Source of the DNA: Phoronis australis
Taxonomy: Eukaryota > Phoronida > Phoronidae
Reading direction: 5' to 3'
Length of the DNA stretch: 64,000 bases
Assembly (NCBI GenBank): GCA_002633005.1
Contig: NMRA01000071.1
Span: 12,120 to 76,119, forward strand
Below, one piece after another: positions 1-13,461 of the stretch; the stretch's first letter is position 1, and each line of letters opens with the position of its first letter. Below the pieces are notes generated by a model. The model saw only the letters and a program-made list of their open reading frames with translations. It was not told the origin of the DNA and did no database searches. Made by a program: the position numbers and the translations under genes.

Positions 1-3000
1 TGAGTTCAATTGAATCATTAATGAGGTCACACGGCAAGATCAAAGTTGAAAGACGTCATTTTGAGACCTTTTTCCCGCCTAAAATTTTTTTACCCCGATT
101 TCAACACTTCTTTCATCGTTGGATAGCTTTTTACTTACTGATTCCAAAAACGTAAGTCGCCACTTCTGCTGAGCCCTAATAAGGCCACGACAGAGGAATA
201 AATTTGGAAAATTGGGTGGGTAGTCTGTGACGTTGACCTTTAACCTTGACCCCGCAGGAGACAGGGACCTACAAATAAGACGCATTTGAAAACTTGCCCT
301 TAACCTTGCTTTGAAAATGTACCGGTTTGGTGGCTTTCAGGTTATTGGTGATGAACATATGTCTTCGAAAAACCGTAGTTCATCTTGGCACAACTTTTCT
401 GATATTGTGAAGGGGGTATGTAAGTTTGGGGCACTCCTGGGCCCTTACTAAGGCCAAGAAAAGTATGACACCTACATTTGTAGAGGGGGGAGACAAGGGG
501 CTATTAGACGCACAAAGAATTTTTTAAATCGAAGACAAAAAGGTTTTCGACCAAAAAAAAACTAGGCCAATAGTCCAGGGGTTTTGGGGGCCGAAAAAAT
601 TTTTGTCTCAAATTACAAAAATTCTTTCCCAAATGGACGAGGAATGCCGAGAAACTAAGGCCTACCAAGTTTGAGTTCGAATGGATCATTAATGAACCTA
701 AAGTTTTTTTGACCCAGATTTCAAAACTTCTTTCATCGTTGGATAGCTTTTTACTTACTGACTCCAAAAACGCAAGTCGCCACTTCTGGTGAGCCCTAAT
801 AAGGTCACGACAGAGGACTAAAGTTGGAAAATTGGGTGGGTAGTCTGTGATGTTGACCTTAAACCTTGACCCCGCAGGAGACAGGGACTTAAAAATAAGA
901 AGCATTTGAAAACTTGCCCTTAACCTTGCTTTGAAAATTTCCCGGTTTGGTAGCTTTCGGATTATTGGTGATGAACATATTACTTCGAAAATCCGTAGTT
1001 CATCGTGGCACAACTTTTCTGATATTGTGAAGGGGTATGTAACTTTGGGGCACTCCTGGGCCCTTACTAAGGCCAAGAAAAGTATGATACCTACATTTGC
1101 AGACGGGGGAGACAAGGGGCTATTAGATGCACAAAGAATTTTCAAAATCGCTGACAAAAAGGTTTTCGACCAAAAAACCTAGGCCTATATTCCAGGGGTT
1201 TTTGGGGTCCGAAAAATATTTTGTCTCTAATTACAAAAATTCTTTCCCAGATGGACGAGGAATGCCGAGAAACTAAGGCCTACCAAGTTTGAGTTCGATT
1301 GGATCATTAATGAGGTCACACGACAAGATCAAAGTTGAAAGACTTCATTTTGAGACCTTTTTCCCGCCTAAAGTTATTTTGACCCAGATTTCAAAACTTC
1401 TTTCATCGTTGGATAGCTTTTTACTTACTGACTCCAAAAACGCAAGTCGCCACTTTTGGTGAGCCCTAATAAGGTCACGACAGAGGACTAAAGTTGGAAA
1501 ATTGTGTGGGTAGTCTGTGATGTTGACTTTAAACCTTGACCCCGCAGGAGACAGGGACTTAAAAATAAGACGCATTTGAAAACTTGCCCTTAACCTTGCT
1601 TTGAAAATTTCCCGGTTTGGTACCTTTCAGGTTATTGGTGATGAACATATTACTTCGAAAATCCGTAGTTCATCGTGGCACAACTTTTCTGATATAGTGA
1701 AGGGGGTATGTAACTTTGGGGCACTCCTGGGCCCTTACTAAGGCCAAGAAAAGTATGATACCTACATTTGCAGACGGGGGAGACAAGGGGCTATTAGATG
1801 CACAAAGAATTTTCAAAATCGATGACAAAAAGGTTTTCGACCAAAAAACCTAGGCCTATATTCCAGGGGTTTTTGGGGCCGAAAAAATTTTTGTCTCCAA
1901 TTACAAAAATTGTTTCCCAGATGGACGAGGAATGCCGAGAAACTAAGGCCTACCAAGTTTGAGTTCGATTGGATCATTAATGAGGTCACAAGGCAAGATT
2001 AAAGTTGAAAGACGTCATTTTGAGACCTTTTTACCGCCTAAAATTTTTTGACCCCGATTTCAAAACTTCTTTCATTGTTGGATAGCCTTTTACTCACTGA
2101 CTCCAAAAACGTAAGTCGCCACTTCTGGTGAGCCCTAATAAGGCCACGGCAGAGGACTAAAGTTGGAAAATTGGGCGGTAGTCTGTGACGTTGACCTTAA
2201 ACCTTGACCCCGCAGGAGACAGGGACCTACAAATAAGACGCATTTGAAAACTTGCCCTTAACGTTGCTTTGAAAATGTCCCGGTTTGGTAGCTTTCAGGT
2301 TATTGGTGATGAAGATATGACTTCGAAAATCCGTAGTTCATCTTGGCACAACTTTTCTGATGTTGTGAAGGGGGTATGTGAGTTTGGGGCACTCCTGGGC
2401 CCTTACTAAGGCCAAGAAAAGTATGATACCTACATTTGTAGAGGGGGGAAACAAGGGGCTATTAGATGCACAAAGAATTTTTAAAATCGAAGACAAAAAG
2501 GTTTTCGACCAAAAAAAAACCTAAGCCTATAGTCCAGGGGTTTTTGGGGGCCGAAAAAATTTTTGTCTCCAATTACAAAAATTGTTTCCCAGATGGACGA
2601 GGAATGCCGAGAAACTAAGGCCTACCAAGTTTGAGTTCGATTGGATCATTAATGAGGTCTCAAGGCAAGATTAAAGTTGAAAGACGTCATTTTGAGACCT
2701 TTTTCCCGCCTAAAATTTTTTTGACCCCGATTTCAAAACTTCTTTCATTGTTGGATAGCCTTTTACTCACTGACTCCAAAAACGTAAGTCGCCACTTCTG
2801 GTGAGCCCTAATAAGGCCACGGCAGAGGACTAAAGTTGGAAAATTGGGCGGTAGTCTGTGACGTTGACCTTAAACCTTGACCCCGCAGGAGACAGGGACC
2901 TACAAATAAGACGCATTTGAAAACTTGCCCTTAACGTTGCTTTGAAAATGTCCCGGTTTGGTAGCTTTCAGGTTATTGGTGATGAAGATATGACTTCGAA

Positions 3001-4130
3001 AATCCGTAGTTCATCTTGGCACAACTTTTCTGATGTTGTGAAGGGGGTATGTGAGTTTGGGGCACTCCTGGGCCCTTACAAAGGCCAAGAAAAGTATGAT
3101 ACCTACATTTGTAGAGGGGGGAAACAAGGGGCTATTAGATGCACAAAGAATTTTTAAAATCGAAGACAAAAAGGTTTTTGACCAAAAAAACCTAGGCCTA
3201 TAGTCTAGGGGTTTTGGGGGCAGAAAAAAAATTGTCTCGAAATACAAAAATTCTTTCCCAGGTGGACGAGGAATGCTGAGAAACTAAGGCCTACCAAGTT
3301 TAAGTTCGATTGGATAATTAATGAGGTCACAAGGCAAGATCAAATTTGAAAGACGTCATTTTGAGACCTCTTTCCCGCCTAAAATTTTTTTGACCCCGAT
3401 TTCAAAACTTCTTTCATCGTTGGATTGCTTTTTACTTACTGACTCCAAAAATGTAAGTCGCCACTTTGTCTCCAATTACAAAAATTCTTTCCCAGATGGA
3501 CGAGGAATGCCAAGAAACTAAGGCCTACCAAGTTTGAGTTCGATTGGATCATTAATGAGGTCACACGGCAAGATCAAAGTTGAAAGACGTCGTTTTGAGA
3601 CCATTTTCCCGCCTAAAATTTTTTTTACCCCGATTTCAGAACTTCTTTCATCGTTGGATAGCTTTTTACTTACTGACTCCAAAAACGTAAGTCGCCACTT
3701 CTGGTGAGACCTAATAAGGTCACGGCAGAGGACTAAATTTGGAAAATTGGGGGGTAGTCTTTCATGTTGACCTTAAACCTTGACCCCGCAGGAGACAGGG
3801 ACCTACAAATAAGACGCATTTGAAAACTTGCCCTTAACATTGCTTTGAAAATGTCCCGGTTTGGTAGCTTTCAGGTTATTGGTGATGAACATATGACTTC
3901 GAAAAACCGTAGTTCATCTTGGCACAACTTTTCTGATATTGTGAAGGGGTATGTAAGTTTGGGGCACTCCTGGGCCCTTACTAAGGCCAAGAAAAGCATG
4001 ATACCTGCATTTGTAGAGGGGGGAGACAAGGGGCTATTAGATGCACAAAGAATTTTTAAAATCAAAGACAAAAAGGTTTCCGACCAAAAAAAAACCTAGT
4101 CCAGGGGTTTTTGGGGGCCAAAAAAATTTT
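1..4130. repeat. ~670-bp tandem satellite, about 6-7 units
   Basis: A recurring landmark (gagttcgattggatcatta) starts units near 1, 672, 1290, 1960, 2632, 3301 and 3535, giving lengths of about 671, 618, 670, 672, 669, 234 and 595. The 618-bp unit lacks about 50 bp just after the landmark, and the 234-bp unit has lost most of its interior. Units are clearly homologous along their whole length. Two units (about 931-1182 and 3845-4099) keep an open frame of 83-84 codons beginning at or near MSRFGSF. In most other units a run of five rather than four G (gtgaagggggtatg) shifts that frame. I do not recognise the translated sequence and regard it as satellite, not gene. Confidence 0.9.
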
Positions 4131-7100
4131 TGTCTCCTATTGGAAATGAAGAAGCGGAATCTCCGTAAAATTCTCGGTTTTTGGGGTAGGGCAAAGTCGT
4201 GCGCGGTATTGCGCCGATTGACGAAAACCCAACCGTTGAAAGTCATTTTTTTTCTTTTTCTCTTCTGAGGGTGAGACAGAGGACCTAGGAACAGAGGAGC
4301 ATCGATTTTCAACTTTTAGTTTTCCGGCAATAGACCTTTGAAATGAGGAGGCGGAATCTCCTTAAAATTCTCGGTTATTCGGGGTAGGGCAAAGTCGTAA
4401 AGGGTTTTGCGCCGATTGTCGAAAACCCAGCCGATGAAAGTCGAATTTTTTTCCTTCATTCTACTTACGGAGCGCCAGAGAATCTAGGATCGGAGAGGCA
4501 TCGATTTTCAAAGATAAGTTTTCCGGCAATAGACGTTGGAAATGAAGAGGCGGAATCTCCGAATAAATTCTCGGTTTTTGGGGTAGGGCAAAGTCGTGCG
4601 CGGTATTGCGTCGATTGACGAAAACCCAACTGTTGAAAGTTAATTTTTTCTTTTTCTCTTCTGAGGGAGGGACTGATGACCTAGGAACGGAGGGTCGTTG
4701 ATTTTCAACGGTTAGTATTCCGGCAATAGACGTTTGAAAGGAAGAAGCGGAATCTCCGTAAAATTCTCGGTTTTCGGGGTTAGGCAAAGTTGTGAACGGT
4801 TTTGCGCCGATTATCGAAAACCCAAAGGTTGAAAGTCGATTTTTTTCTTTTCCTTTACTGAAAGAGAGGCAGAGGAGCTAGGAACGGAAGAGCATTGATT
4901 TTCAACGGTTAGTCTTCCGGCAATAGACGTTTGAAATGAGGAGGCGGAATCTCCGTAAAATTCTCGGTTTTTCGGGGCAGGGCGAAGTCGTGCGGAGTTT
5001 TGCGCCGGTTGACGAAAACCCAACCGTTTAAATTCGAATTTTTTTCCTTCATTCTACTTACCAAGGGCCAGAGAATCTAGGATCGGAGAGGCATCGATTT
5101 TCAAAGGTTAGTTTTCCGGCAATAGACGTTGGAAATGAAGAGGCGGAATCTCCGAAAAAATTCTCGGTGCGCGGTATTGCGTCGATTGACGAAAACCCAA
5201 CCGTTGAAAGTCATTTTTTTTTCTTTTTCTCTTCTGAGGGTGAGACAGAGGACCTAGGAACAGAGGAGCATCGATTTTCAACATTTAGTTTTCCGGCAAT
5301 AGACCTTTGAAATGAGGAGGCGGAATCTCCGTAAAATTCTCGGTTATTCGGGGTAGGGCAAAGTCGTGCGCCGTTTTACACCAATTGTAAAGGGTTTTGC
5401 GCCGATTGTCGAAAACCCAGCCGATGAAAGTCGAATTTTTTTCTTTTCTATTCTGAGAGAGAGACAGAGGACCTAGGAACAGAAAAGCATCGATTTTCAA
5501 CGATTAGTTTTCCGGCAATAGACGTTTGAAATGAGGAGGCGGAATCTCCGTAAAATTCTCTGTTATTTGGGGCAGGGCGAAGTCGTGCGGGGTTTTGGGG
5601 CCGGTTGACAAAAACCCAACATTTTAAATTCAAATTTTTTTCCTTCATTCTACTTACGGAGGGCCAGAGAATCTAGGATCGGAGAGGCATCGATTTTCAA
5701 AGGTTAGTTTTCCGGCAATAGACGTTGGAAATGAAGAGGCGGAATCTTCGAAAAAATTCTCGGTTTTTGGGGTTGGGCAAAGTTGTGCGCGGTATTGCGT
5801 CGATTGACGAAAACCCAACCGTTGAAAGTTAATTTTTTCTTTTTCTCGTCTGAGGGAGGGACAGAGGACCTAGGAACGGAGGGTCGTTGATTTTCAACGG
5901 TTAGTATTCCGGCAATAGACGTTTGAAAGGAAAAAGCGGAATCTCCGTAAAATTCTCGGTTTTTCGGGGTTAGGCAAAGTTGTGAACAGTTTTNGTAAAA
6001 TTCTCGGTTTTTCGGGGTTGCGCAAAGTTGTGAACGGTTTTGCGCCGATTGTCGAAAACCCAAAAGTTGAAAGTCGATTTTTTTTCTTTTCCTTTACTGA
6101 AAGAGAGACAGAGGACCTAGGAACGGAGGAGCATCGATTTTCAACGGTTAGTCTTCCGGCAATAGACGTTTGAAATGAGGAGGCGGAATCTCCGTAAAAT
6201 TCTCGGTTTTTCGGGGCAGGGCGAAGTCGTGCGGGGTTTTGCGCCGGTTGACGAAAATCCAACCGTTTAAACTCGATTTTTTTTCCTTTATTCTACTTAC
6301 GGAGGGCCAGAGAATCTAGGATCGGAGAGACATCGATTTTCGACGGTTAGTCTTCCGGCAATAGACGTTTGAAATGAAGAGGCGGAATCTAAGTAAAATT
6401 CTCGTTTTTAGGGGTAGGGCAAAGTCGTGAAGGGTTTTGCGCAGATTGTCGAAAACCCAACAGTTGAAAGTCGATTTTTTTTCTTTTCCCTTACTGAGGG
6501 AGTGACGGAGGACCTAGGAACGGAGGAACATCGATTTTCAACTGTTCGTTTTCCGACAATAGACGTTTGAAATGAGGAAACGGAATCTCCGTAAAATTCT
6601 CGTTTTTTCGGAGTAGGTCAAAGTCGTGAAGGTTTTTGCGCAGATTGTCGAAAACCCAACCGTTGAAAGTCAATTTTTTTACTCTACTGAGGGAGGGCCA
6701 GAGGACCTAGGAACGGAGCGGCATTGATTTTCAACGGTTAGTATTCCGGCAATAGACGTTTGAAATGAGGAGTCGGAATCTCCGTAAAATTCTCGTTTTT
6801 CTTGGTAGGGCAAAGTCGTGCATGGTTTTGCGCCGATTCACGAAAACTCGAAATTTTAAAGTCGGATTTTTTTCTTTACCTTTACTGAATTAAGGCCAGA
6901 GGACCCAGGAACGGAGGGGCATCGATTTTCAACCGTTAGTTTTCCGGCAATAGACGTTTCAACTGAGGAGCCGGAATCTCCGTAAAATTCTGGGTTTTTC
7001 GGGGTAGGCCAAAGTCGTGCAAGGTGTTGCGCCGATTGACGAAACCTCAACGGCTAAAACTCGGATTTATTTCTTTTCGTCTACTGAGGGAGGGCCAGAG

Positions 7101-8988
7101 GACCCAGGAACGGAGGGGCACCGATTTTCAACGGTTGGTTTTCTGGCAAAAGACATTTCAAATGAGGAGGTGGAGTCTCCGTAAAATTCTCGGTTTTTTG
7201 GGGTAGGGCAAAGTCGTGAAAGGTTTTGCGCCGGTTGTCGAAGACCCAACCGTTGAAAGTCGATTTTTTTCTTTTCCTTTACGGATGGAGAGAATTTTTT
7301 CCTTCCCTCTACTGAGGGTGCGCCAGACAATCTAGGAACGGAGAAGCATCGGTTAGTTTTCCGGCTATAGACGTTGGAAATGAAGAGGCGGAATCTCCGT
7401 AAAATTCTTGGTTTTTGGGGTAGGGCAAAGTCGTGCGCGGTATTGCGCCGATTGACGAAAACCCAACCGTTGAAAGTCATTTTTTTTCTTTTTCTCTTCT
7501 GAGCGAGGGCCAGAGGACCTAGCAACGGAGGGTCGTTGATTTTCAACGGTTAGTATTCCGGCAATAGACGTTTGAAATGAAGAAGCTGAATCTCCGTAAA
7601 ATTCTCGGTTTTTCACGGTAGGGCAAAGTTGTGAAGGGTTTTGCGCCGATTGTCGAAAACCCAAAAGTTGAAAGTCGATTTTTTTTCTTTTCCTCTACTG
7701 AGGGAGAGACAGAGGACCTAGGAACGGAGGAGCATCGATTTTCAACTGTTAGTTTTCCGGCAACAGACGTTTGAATGGAAGAGGCGGAATCTCCGTAAAA
7801 TTCCCGGTGTTTCGGGGTAGGGCGAAGTCGTGCATGGTTTTGCGCCGATTGTCGAAACCCCAACCGTTGGAAGTCGATTTTTTTCTTTTTCTTTACTGAG
7901 GGAGAGACAGAGGACCTAGGAACGGAGGAGCATCGATTTTCAATTGTTAGTTTTCCGGCAATAGACGTTTGAAATGAAGAGTCTGAATCTCCGTGAAATT
8001 CTCGTTTTTTTGGGGTAGGGTAAAGTCGTGCAGGGTTTTGCGCCGGTTGACAAAAACCCAACAGTTGAAAGTAGAAGGTCTTTCTTTTGCTCTACTGAAA
8101 GTGGGCCGAAGGACCTAGGAACGGAGGGGCATCGCCGATTGACGAAAACTCAACGGCTAAAACTCGGATTTATTTCTTTTCGTCTACTGAAGGAGGGCCA
8201 GAAGACCCAGGAACGGAGGGGCACCGATTTTCAACGGTTGGTTTTCCGGCAAGAGACATTTCAAGTGATTAGTTGGAGTCTCCGGAAAATTCTGTTTTTC
8301 GTGGTTAGCCAAAGCCGTGCAAGGTTTTGCGCCAATGGACGAAAACTCAACAAATAAAAGTCGGTTTTTATTTTCTTCTTCTGTACTGAAAGAGGGCCAG
8401 ACGACTTTAGGAACGGAACAGCATGCATTTTCAACGGTTAGTTTTCCGGAAATTGACGTTTCAATTGAGGAGGCAAAATCTCCGGAAATTTCTTGGTTTT
8501 TCGTGGTAGTGCAAAGTTGTGCAAGATTTTGCCCCGATTGACAAAAACTCAACAAATGAAAGTCGTTCTTTGTACTGAGAGAGGGCCAGACGACCTCGGA
8601 ACGGAACGGCATCTATTTTCAACGGTTAGTTTTCCGGCAATAGACGTTTCAAGTGAGGAGGCGGAATCTCCGGAAAATTCTCGGTTTTTCAGGGTAGTGC
8701 AAAGTCGTGCAAGGTTTTGCGCCGATTGACGGAAACTCAACAAATGAATTTCTTTTTTCTTTTTCTGTACTGAGGGATGGCCAGAGGACCTAGGAACGGA
8801 ACGGCATCTATTTTCAACGGTTAGTTTTCCGGCAATAGACGTTTCAATCGAGGAGGCGGAATGTCCGGGAAATTCTAGTTTTTTCGGGGTAGAGTAAACT
8901 CGTGCAAGATTTTACGCCGATTGATGAAAACTCAACAAAGGAAAGTCGGGTTTTTTTCTCTTTCTGTACGGAGAGAGGGCCAGAGGAC
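4131..8988. repeat. ~197-bp tandem satellite, left block (~24 units)
   Basis: Units repeat the landmarks cggaatctccgtaaaattc, cgaaaacccaaccgttgaa, gaggacctaggaacgg and catcgattttcaacgg at about 195-200 bp. Copies differ by point changes and small indels, and some are rearranged (for example near 5150 and 5390). A single unknown base lies at 5994. Short open frames on the minus strand (RLGFRQSAQN, NREFYGDSASSFQTS) recur because the unit is read repeatedly, and they carry no recognisable domain. Confidence 0.9.
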
Positions 8989-11677
8989 TACCTTTCCAGG
9001 CCACACGGTGCAAACTGACAGCATTACCAGGACACACAATGCCAACAGACTACATGACCAGGGTACACGGTGTCACCTGACTAGCTGTCCAGGACATACG
9101 GTGCCAACTGACTACCTGTCCAGGGCAAATGTACCCAACTGCCTACCTATACAGGACACACGGTGCCAACTGACTACCTGTCCAGGACACAAGGCGCCAA
9201 CTGACTATCTGTCCAGGACTCCCGCTGCCAACTGACTATAACTCCAGGACACACGGTGCCAACTGACTTCCTTTCAGAACACCCGCTGACAACTGACTAC
9301 TGTACCTGTCCAGGATACACGTTGCTAACGGAATACATGTCCAGGCGACACTGTGCAAACTGACTGCATGACCAGGACACGTGCCGGCTGACTATCTGTC
9401 CAGGACAAAAGTTGCCAACTGACTACCTGTTCAGGACACCCGCTGCCAACTGAATAGCTATCCGGGATACACAGTGCCAAATGACTACCGGTCCAGGACA
9501 TCTGTTGCCAAATGACTACCTGTGTAGGACGCCCGTTGCCAACTGACTAGATGTCCATGTCACCGCAGCCAACTGACTACCTCTCCAGGACAGACGGAGC
9601 CTACTCACTACCTGTCCAGTACCACAGCCAAATAGCTACCTTTGCTGGGCACACGGTGCCTACTTACTACCTGTGCAGGACTCACGGTGATATCTGACTA
9701 CATGTCCAGGACACCCACATCCAATTGACTTCCTGTCCAGGGAACACGGTGCCAACTGGCTACATGTTCAGGACACCCACTGCCATCTGACTACCTGTCC
9801 ATGAATTCCACTGCCAACTGACTACCTGTCCAGGACACAAAGTGCCAACTGATTACCTAAGCAGGACACACGGTGCCTACTGGATACCTGTACAGGACAC
9901 CTGCTGGCAACTGACGACTTGTCCAGGATACACGGTGCCAACTGACATTCGGGCAGGACATTCGCTTACAACTGACTACCTGTCCAGGATACACGTTGCT
10001 AACGGACTACCTGTCCAGGCCACAAACTGCAAACTGACTGCATGACCAAGACACACAATGCCAACTGACAACCTGTCCTGGCCACACGGTGCAAACTCAC
10101 TGCATGACCAGGACTCATCATGCCAACAGACTACGTTTCCGAACACCCGCTGCCAACGGACTACCTGTCCAGGACACACGGCGCCAACTGACTACCGGTC
10201 CTGGACACCCCCTGCCAACTGACTATATCTCCAGGACACACGGTGCCAACTGACTACCTGTCCAGAACAAACGCTACCAACTGACTACCTGTCCAGGATA
10301 CACGTTGCCAACTGACTACCTGTCCAGGACACACGGTGCCAACTCACTACATTACCAGGATACACGCTGTTAACTGACGTCATGTCCAGGACACACAATG
10401 CCAAATGACTACCTGTCCAGGACACGCGGTGCCAACTCACAACATTACCAGGAAACCCGCTACCAACTGACTACCTGTCCAGGACAGCCGTTGCCAACTG
10501 ACCTGTTCAAAACACACGGTGCCACCTGACTAACTGTCCAGGACACCCGCTACCAACTAACTACCTGCCCAGGACACACGATGCCAACTGACATCCTGTC
10601 CAGGACACACGCTGCCAAATGACTATCTGTCCAGGACACACGCGGCCAACTGACTACCTGTCCAGAACACCCGTTGCCAACTCACCTGTCCAAGACAGAC
10701 GGTGCCAACTGACTACCTGTCCAGGCCACATTGTGCAAACTCTTTGCATGACCAGGATATATCATGCCAACAGACTAACTGTCCAGGACACACGACGCCA
10801 ACTTACTTCCTGTCCAGGACACACGCTGCCAATGGAGTACCTGTACAGGACACACGCTGCCAACTGACTACCTGTCCAGGACACCCACTACCAACTAACT
10901 ACCTGCCCAGGACACACCGCGCCAACTGTTTACCTGTGCAGGACACACGGTGCCAATTGACTACCTGTCCAGGACACCCGCTGCCAACTGATTACCTGTA
11001 CAGGACACACGGTGCCAATGGACTACCTGTCCAGGACACACGGTGCCAAGTGACTATCTGTCCAGGACACACGCGGCCAACTGACTACATGTCCAGGACA
11101 CCCGTTGCATACTCACCCGTCCAAGACAGACGGTGCCAACTGACTACCTGTCCAGGCCACACTGCGCAAACTCTTTGCATGACCAGGATATATCATGCCA
11201 ACAGACGAACTGTCCAGGACACACGACGCCAACTTACTTCCTGTCCAGGACACACGCTGCCAATGGAGTACCTGTACAGGACACACGCTGCCAACTGACT
11301 ACCTGTCCAGGACACCCACTACCAACTAACTACCTGCCCAGTACACACCGCGCCAACTGTTTACCTGTGCAGGACACACGGTGCCAATTGACTACCTGTC
11401 CAGGACACCCGCTGCCAACTGATTACCTGTACAGGACACACGGTGCCAATGGACTACCTGTCCAGGACACATGGTGCCAACTGACTACCCATCCAGGACA
11501 CCCGCTGCAAACTGACTACATGTCCACGACAAACGGTACCAACTGGTTACCTGTCCAGGACGAACGGTACCAACTGACTACCTGTCCAGGTCACAAGGTG
11601 CCAACTGACTACCTGTTCAGGACACCCGCTGCCAACTGACTACCTGTACGGGACACACGGTGCCAACTGACTACCAC
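8989..11677. repeat. 31-bp minisatellite array inside the 197-bp satellite
   Basis: About 85 imperfect copies of a 31-bp unit containing ccaactgactacctgtcc followed by aggacac(a/c)cg(g/c)tg. The array starts directly after gaggac of a 197-bp unit and ends directly before the expected cttggaatgg of that unit. It therefore expanded or inserted within one unit. A higher-order copy of about 431 bp (roughly 14 units) is seen: the stretch starting near 10702 recurs almost unchanged from 11133. Confidence 0.92.
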
Positions 11678-12256
11678 CTTGGAATGGGAGGGCATCGATT
11701 TTCAGCGGTTGGTTTTCCGGCAATAGACGTTTAAATTGAGGATGCGGCAAATTCTCGGCTTTTCGGGTAGGGCAAAGTCGTGCAAAGTACTCCGTTGATT
11801 GACGAAAACTCAACCGTTGAAAGTTGTTTTTTTCGTTTTCCCTACTGAGGGAGGACCAGAGCACCTTGAAATGGAAGGGTATCGATTTTCAACGGTTGGT
11901 TTACCGGCAATAGACGTTTAAATTGAGGAGGCGGAATCTCCGGCAAATTTGCGGTTTTTTGGTGTAGGGCAAAGTCGTGCAAAGTTCTACGCCGATTGAC
12001 GATTGCATAACCCTTGGAAGTCAAATTTTCTTCTATTACGCTACTGAGGGAGGGCCAGAGGCCTAGGAATGGAAGGGCGTCGATTTGCAAATGTTTTTTT
12101 CCAGCAACAGACGTTTCAAATGAGGATGCGGAATCTCCGGCAAATTTGCGGTTTTTCGGTGTAGGGTAAAGTCGTGAAAAGTTCTGCGCCGATTGACGAA
12201 AGCTCAACCTACTGAAGGAGGGCCAGAGAACCGAAGAATGGTAGGGCATCGATTTT
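11678..12256. repeat. ~197-bp satellite, right block (~3 units)
   Basis: The satellite resumes in phase after the 31-bp array: ggaatgggagggcatcgatt, then the gcaatagacgtttaaattgagg and gggcaaagtcgtgcaaag landmarks. Three diverged units run up to the telomere-like tract. Confidence 0.88.
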
Positions 12257-12300
12257 CCTAACCCCAACCCCAACCCCAGCCCCAACCCTAACCCTAACCC
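12257..12300. repeat. Interstitial telomere-like CCCTAA tract
   Basis: About 44 bp of cctaacccc/ccctaa-type hexamers, imperfect on the left (ccccaa variants) and perfect on the right (ccctaaccctaaccc). This is the TTAGGG telomere type, common to most animals outside arthropods. It sits exactly between the satellite block and non-satellite DNA. Confidence 0.85.
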
Positions 12301-12770
12301 AGGTTTAATCCTGTTAAATATGGCAGACTTGTTCGATATAGGTGCAACTAAATGATGCTGTGGTGTACATTTTTAACTCAATTTTAGAGCAAAAACTATT
12401 TTCAATACTCAGTTTTACGACGACATAAGTCCAACGTAACAGCTAGGGGGACCATGAGTTTTTAAAGGGGGGTCGGGTAAAGGAATTTGAAAAAGAGGGC
12501 CTGGGTCAACAGTTTGAAAATTATACATTTGATATCACTACAATCAAGGGAAAAGGGGTATCCAGACCCCTTGAACCCCTGGATCCGCCTTTACTTAGAC
12601 CAGTACCTACTGAAGGGTGTCCTTCGTATTTTTTCAGATTATGACGGTTTGAACAGAGCGTCATCGTCGCAAGCGCTACGCCTATGACTTAAAAGGCATC
12701 TAATTATTCTTCTGGCCGAGTTTCATCTCAATTGGTCCCCGAAATCAGGTTTACATGCAGGGATCCTGCC
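12301..12770. other. Intergenic DNA with a short dispersed-repeat arm
   Basis: No gene seen. Around 12530-12600 a stretch (gatatcac, aaggggtatccagacccc, ctggatccgcc) is the diverged reverse complement of 15315-15375 (ctgatcca, gggggtctggaccc, gtgatatc). This suggests two arms or two copies of one dispersed repeat. Confidence 0.4.
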
Positions 12771-12935
12771 CCAGTGGCTGATTTAGAGGGTGCCAAAGGT
12801 ACCAAGGCTCCCCTAAAATTCTCCCATATTCCATTTGGCAGTTCGGGGTTGCGAATCTCTGACGAGTAAAATCCTGGCTAATACTCTGCCCTGGCCCCCC
12901 TAACTCAAAATCCGGGATCCGCCCCTGTGCCCCCT
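12771..12935. mobile_element. MITE-like fragment with ggatccgcccctg end
   Basis: The left end reads ccagtggctgatttagaggg. The right end reads aatccgggatccgcccctg, whose complement begins cagggg(c)ggatcc. The ends are imperfect inverted repeats of the CAGTGGCGGATCC type often seen on small DNA transposons. There is no coding capacity. Confidence 0.4.
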
Positions 12936-13365
12936 TTGGCCGCAAAAAATAACATGACACGGAAATAAACGTGTGCATTTACTATGTTGCGGTTAATCAT
13001 GAACAATTACTTTATTGTGTGTTGGCACAGACGATACAAAATGAAAACTATCTGGTCATGATATCTTAAATCTGCCTCTTGGTCTCTTGCCGTTTTTCTT
13101 AGCAATTTTTTCACTGATAACATTTTCTTTATGGCCTTTATTCTGGATCAATATCTCCCCAAGCCTTCTGCTTTCCTTGATTTCTAGAACCTTATGACTG
13201 CGTTCACAAAGTGCAACATTTTTGTGTTATATTTTGTGTTCTATTTTATGTTCTAAAGTAGAACACATGTGTTTAGAGTGTACTCGCGTGAGTAACACAC
13301 CTACGCCTTTTTGTTGTCACGCATTTGTATTGTTGATGACTTGTAATTAAATTTGTGTTGATCTT

Positions 13366-13461
13366 CCCCTATTGATGTATCACGGTATTCTATATAACTT
13401 GCCCCTATTGATGTATCACGGTATTCTATATAACTTGCCCCTATTGATGTATCACGGTAAT
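13366..13461. repeat. 36-bp tandem repeat, ~2.6 copies
   Basis: The block cccctattgatgtatcacgg followed by tattctatataacttg starts at 13366, 13402 and 13438, an exact 36-bp spacing. The third copy is partial. Confidence 0.9.

Noticed and set aside
4461-8061. Many minus-strand frames reading LGFRQSAQN...NREFYGDSASS
   Set aside because: Each is a stretch of the 197-bp satellite; no domain and length set by random stops.
8921-11639. Open frames of up to 198 codons with PTDYLSRTH / QLTTCPGH repeats
   Set aside because: They are read-through of the 31-bp minisatellite. Since 31 is not a multiple of three the frame cycles through all phases, and it stays open only where the periodic tga is mutated. 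No start context or domain.
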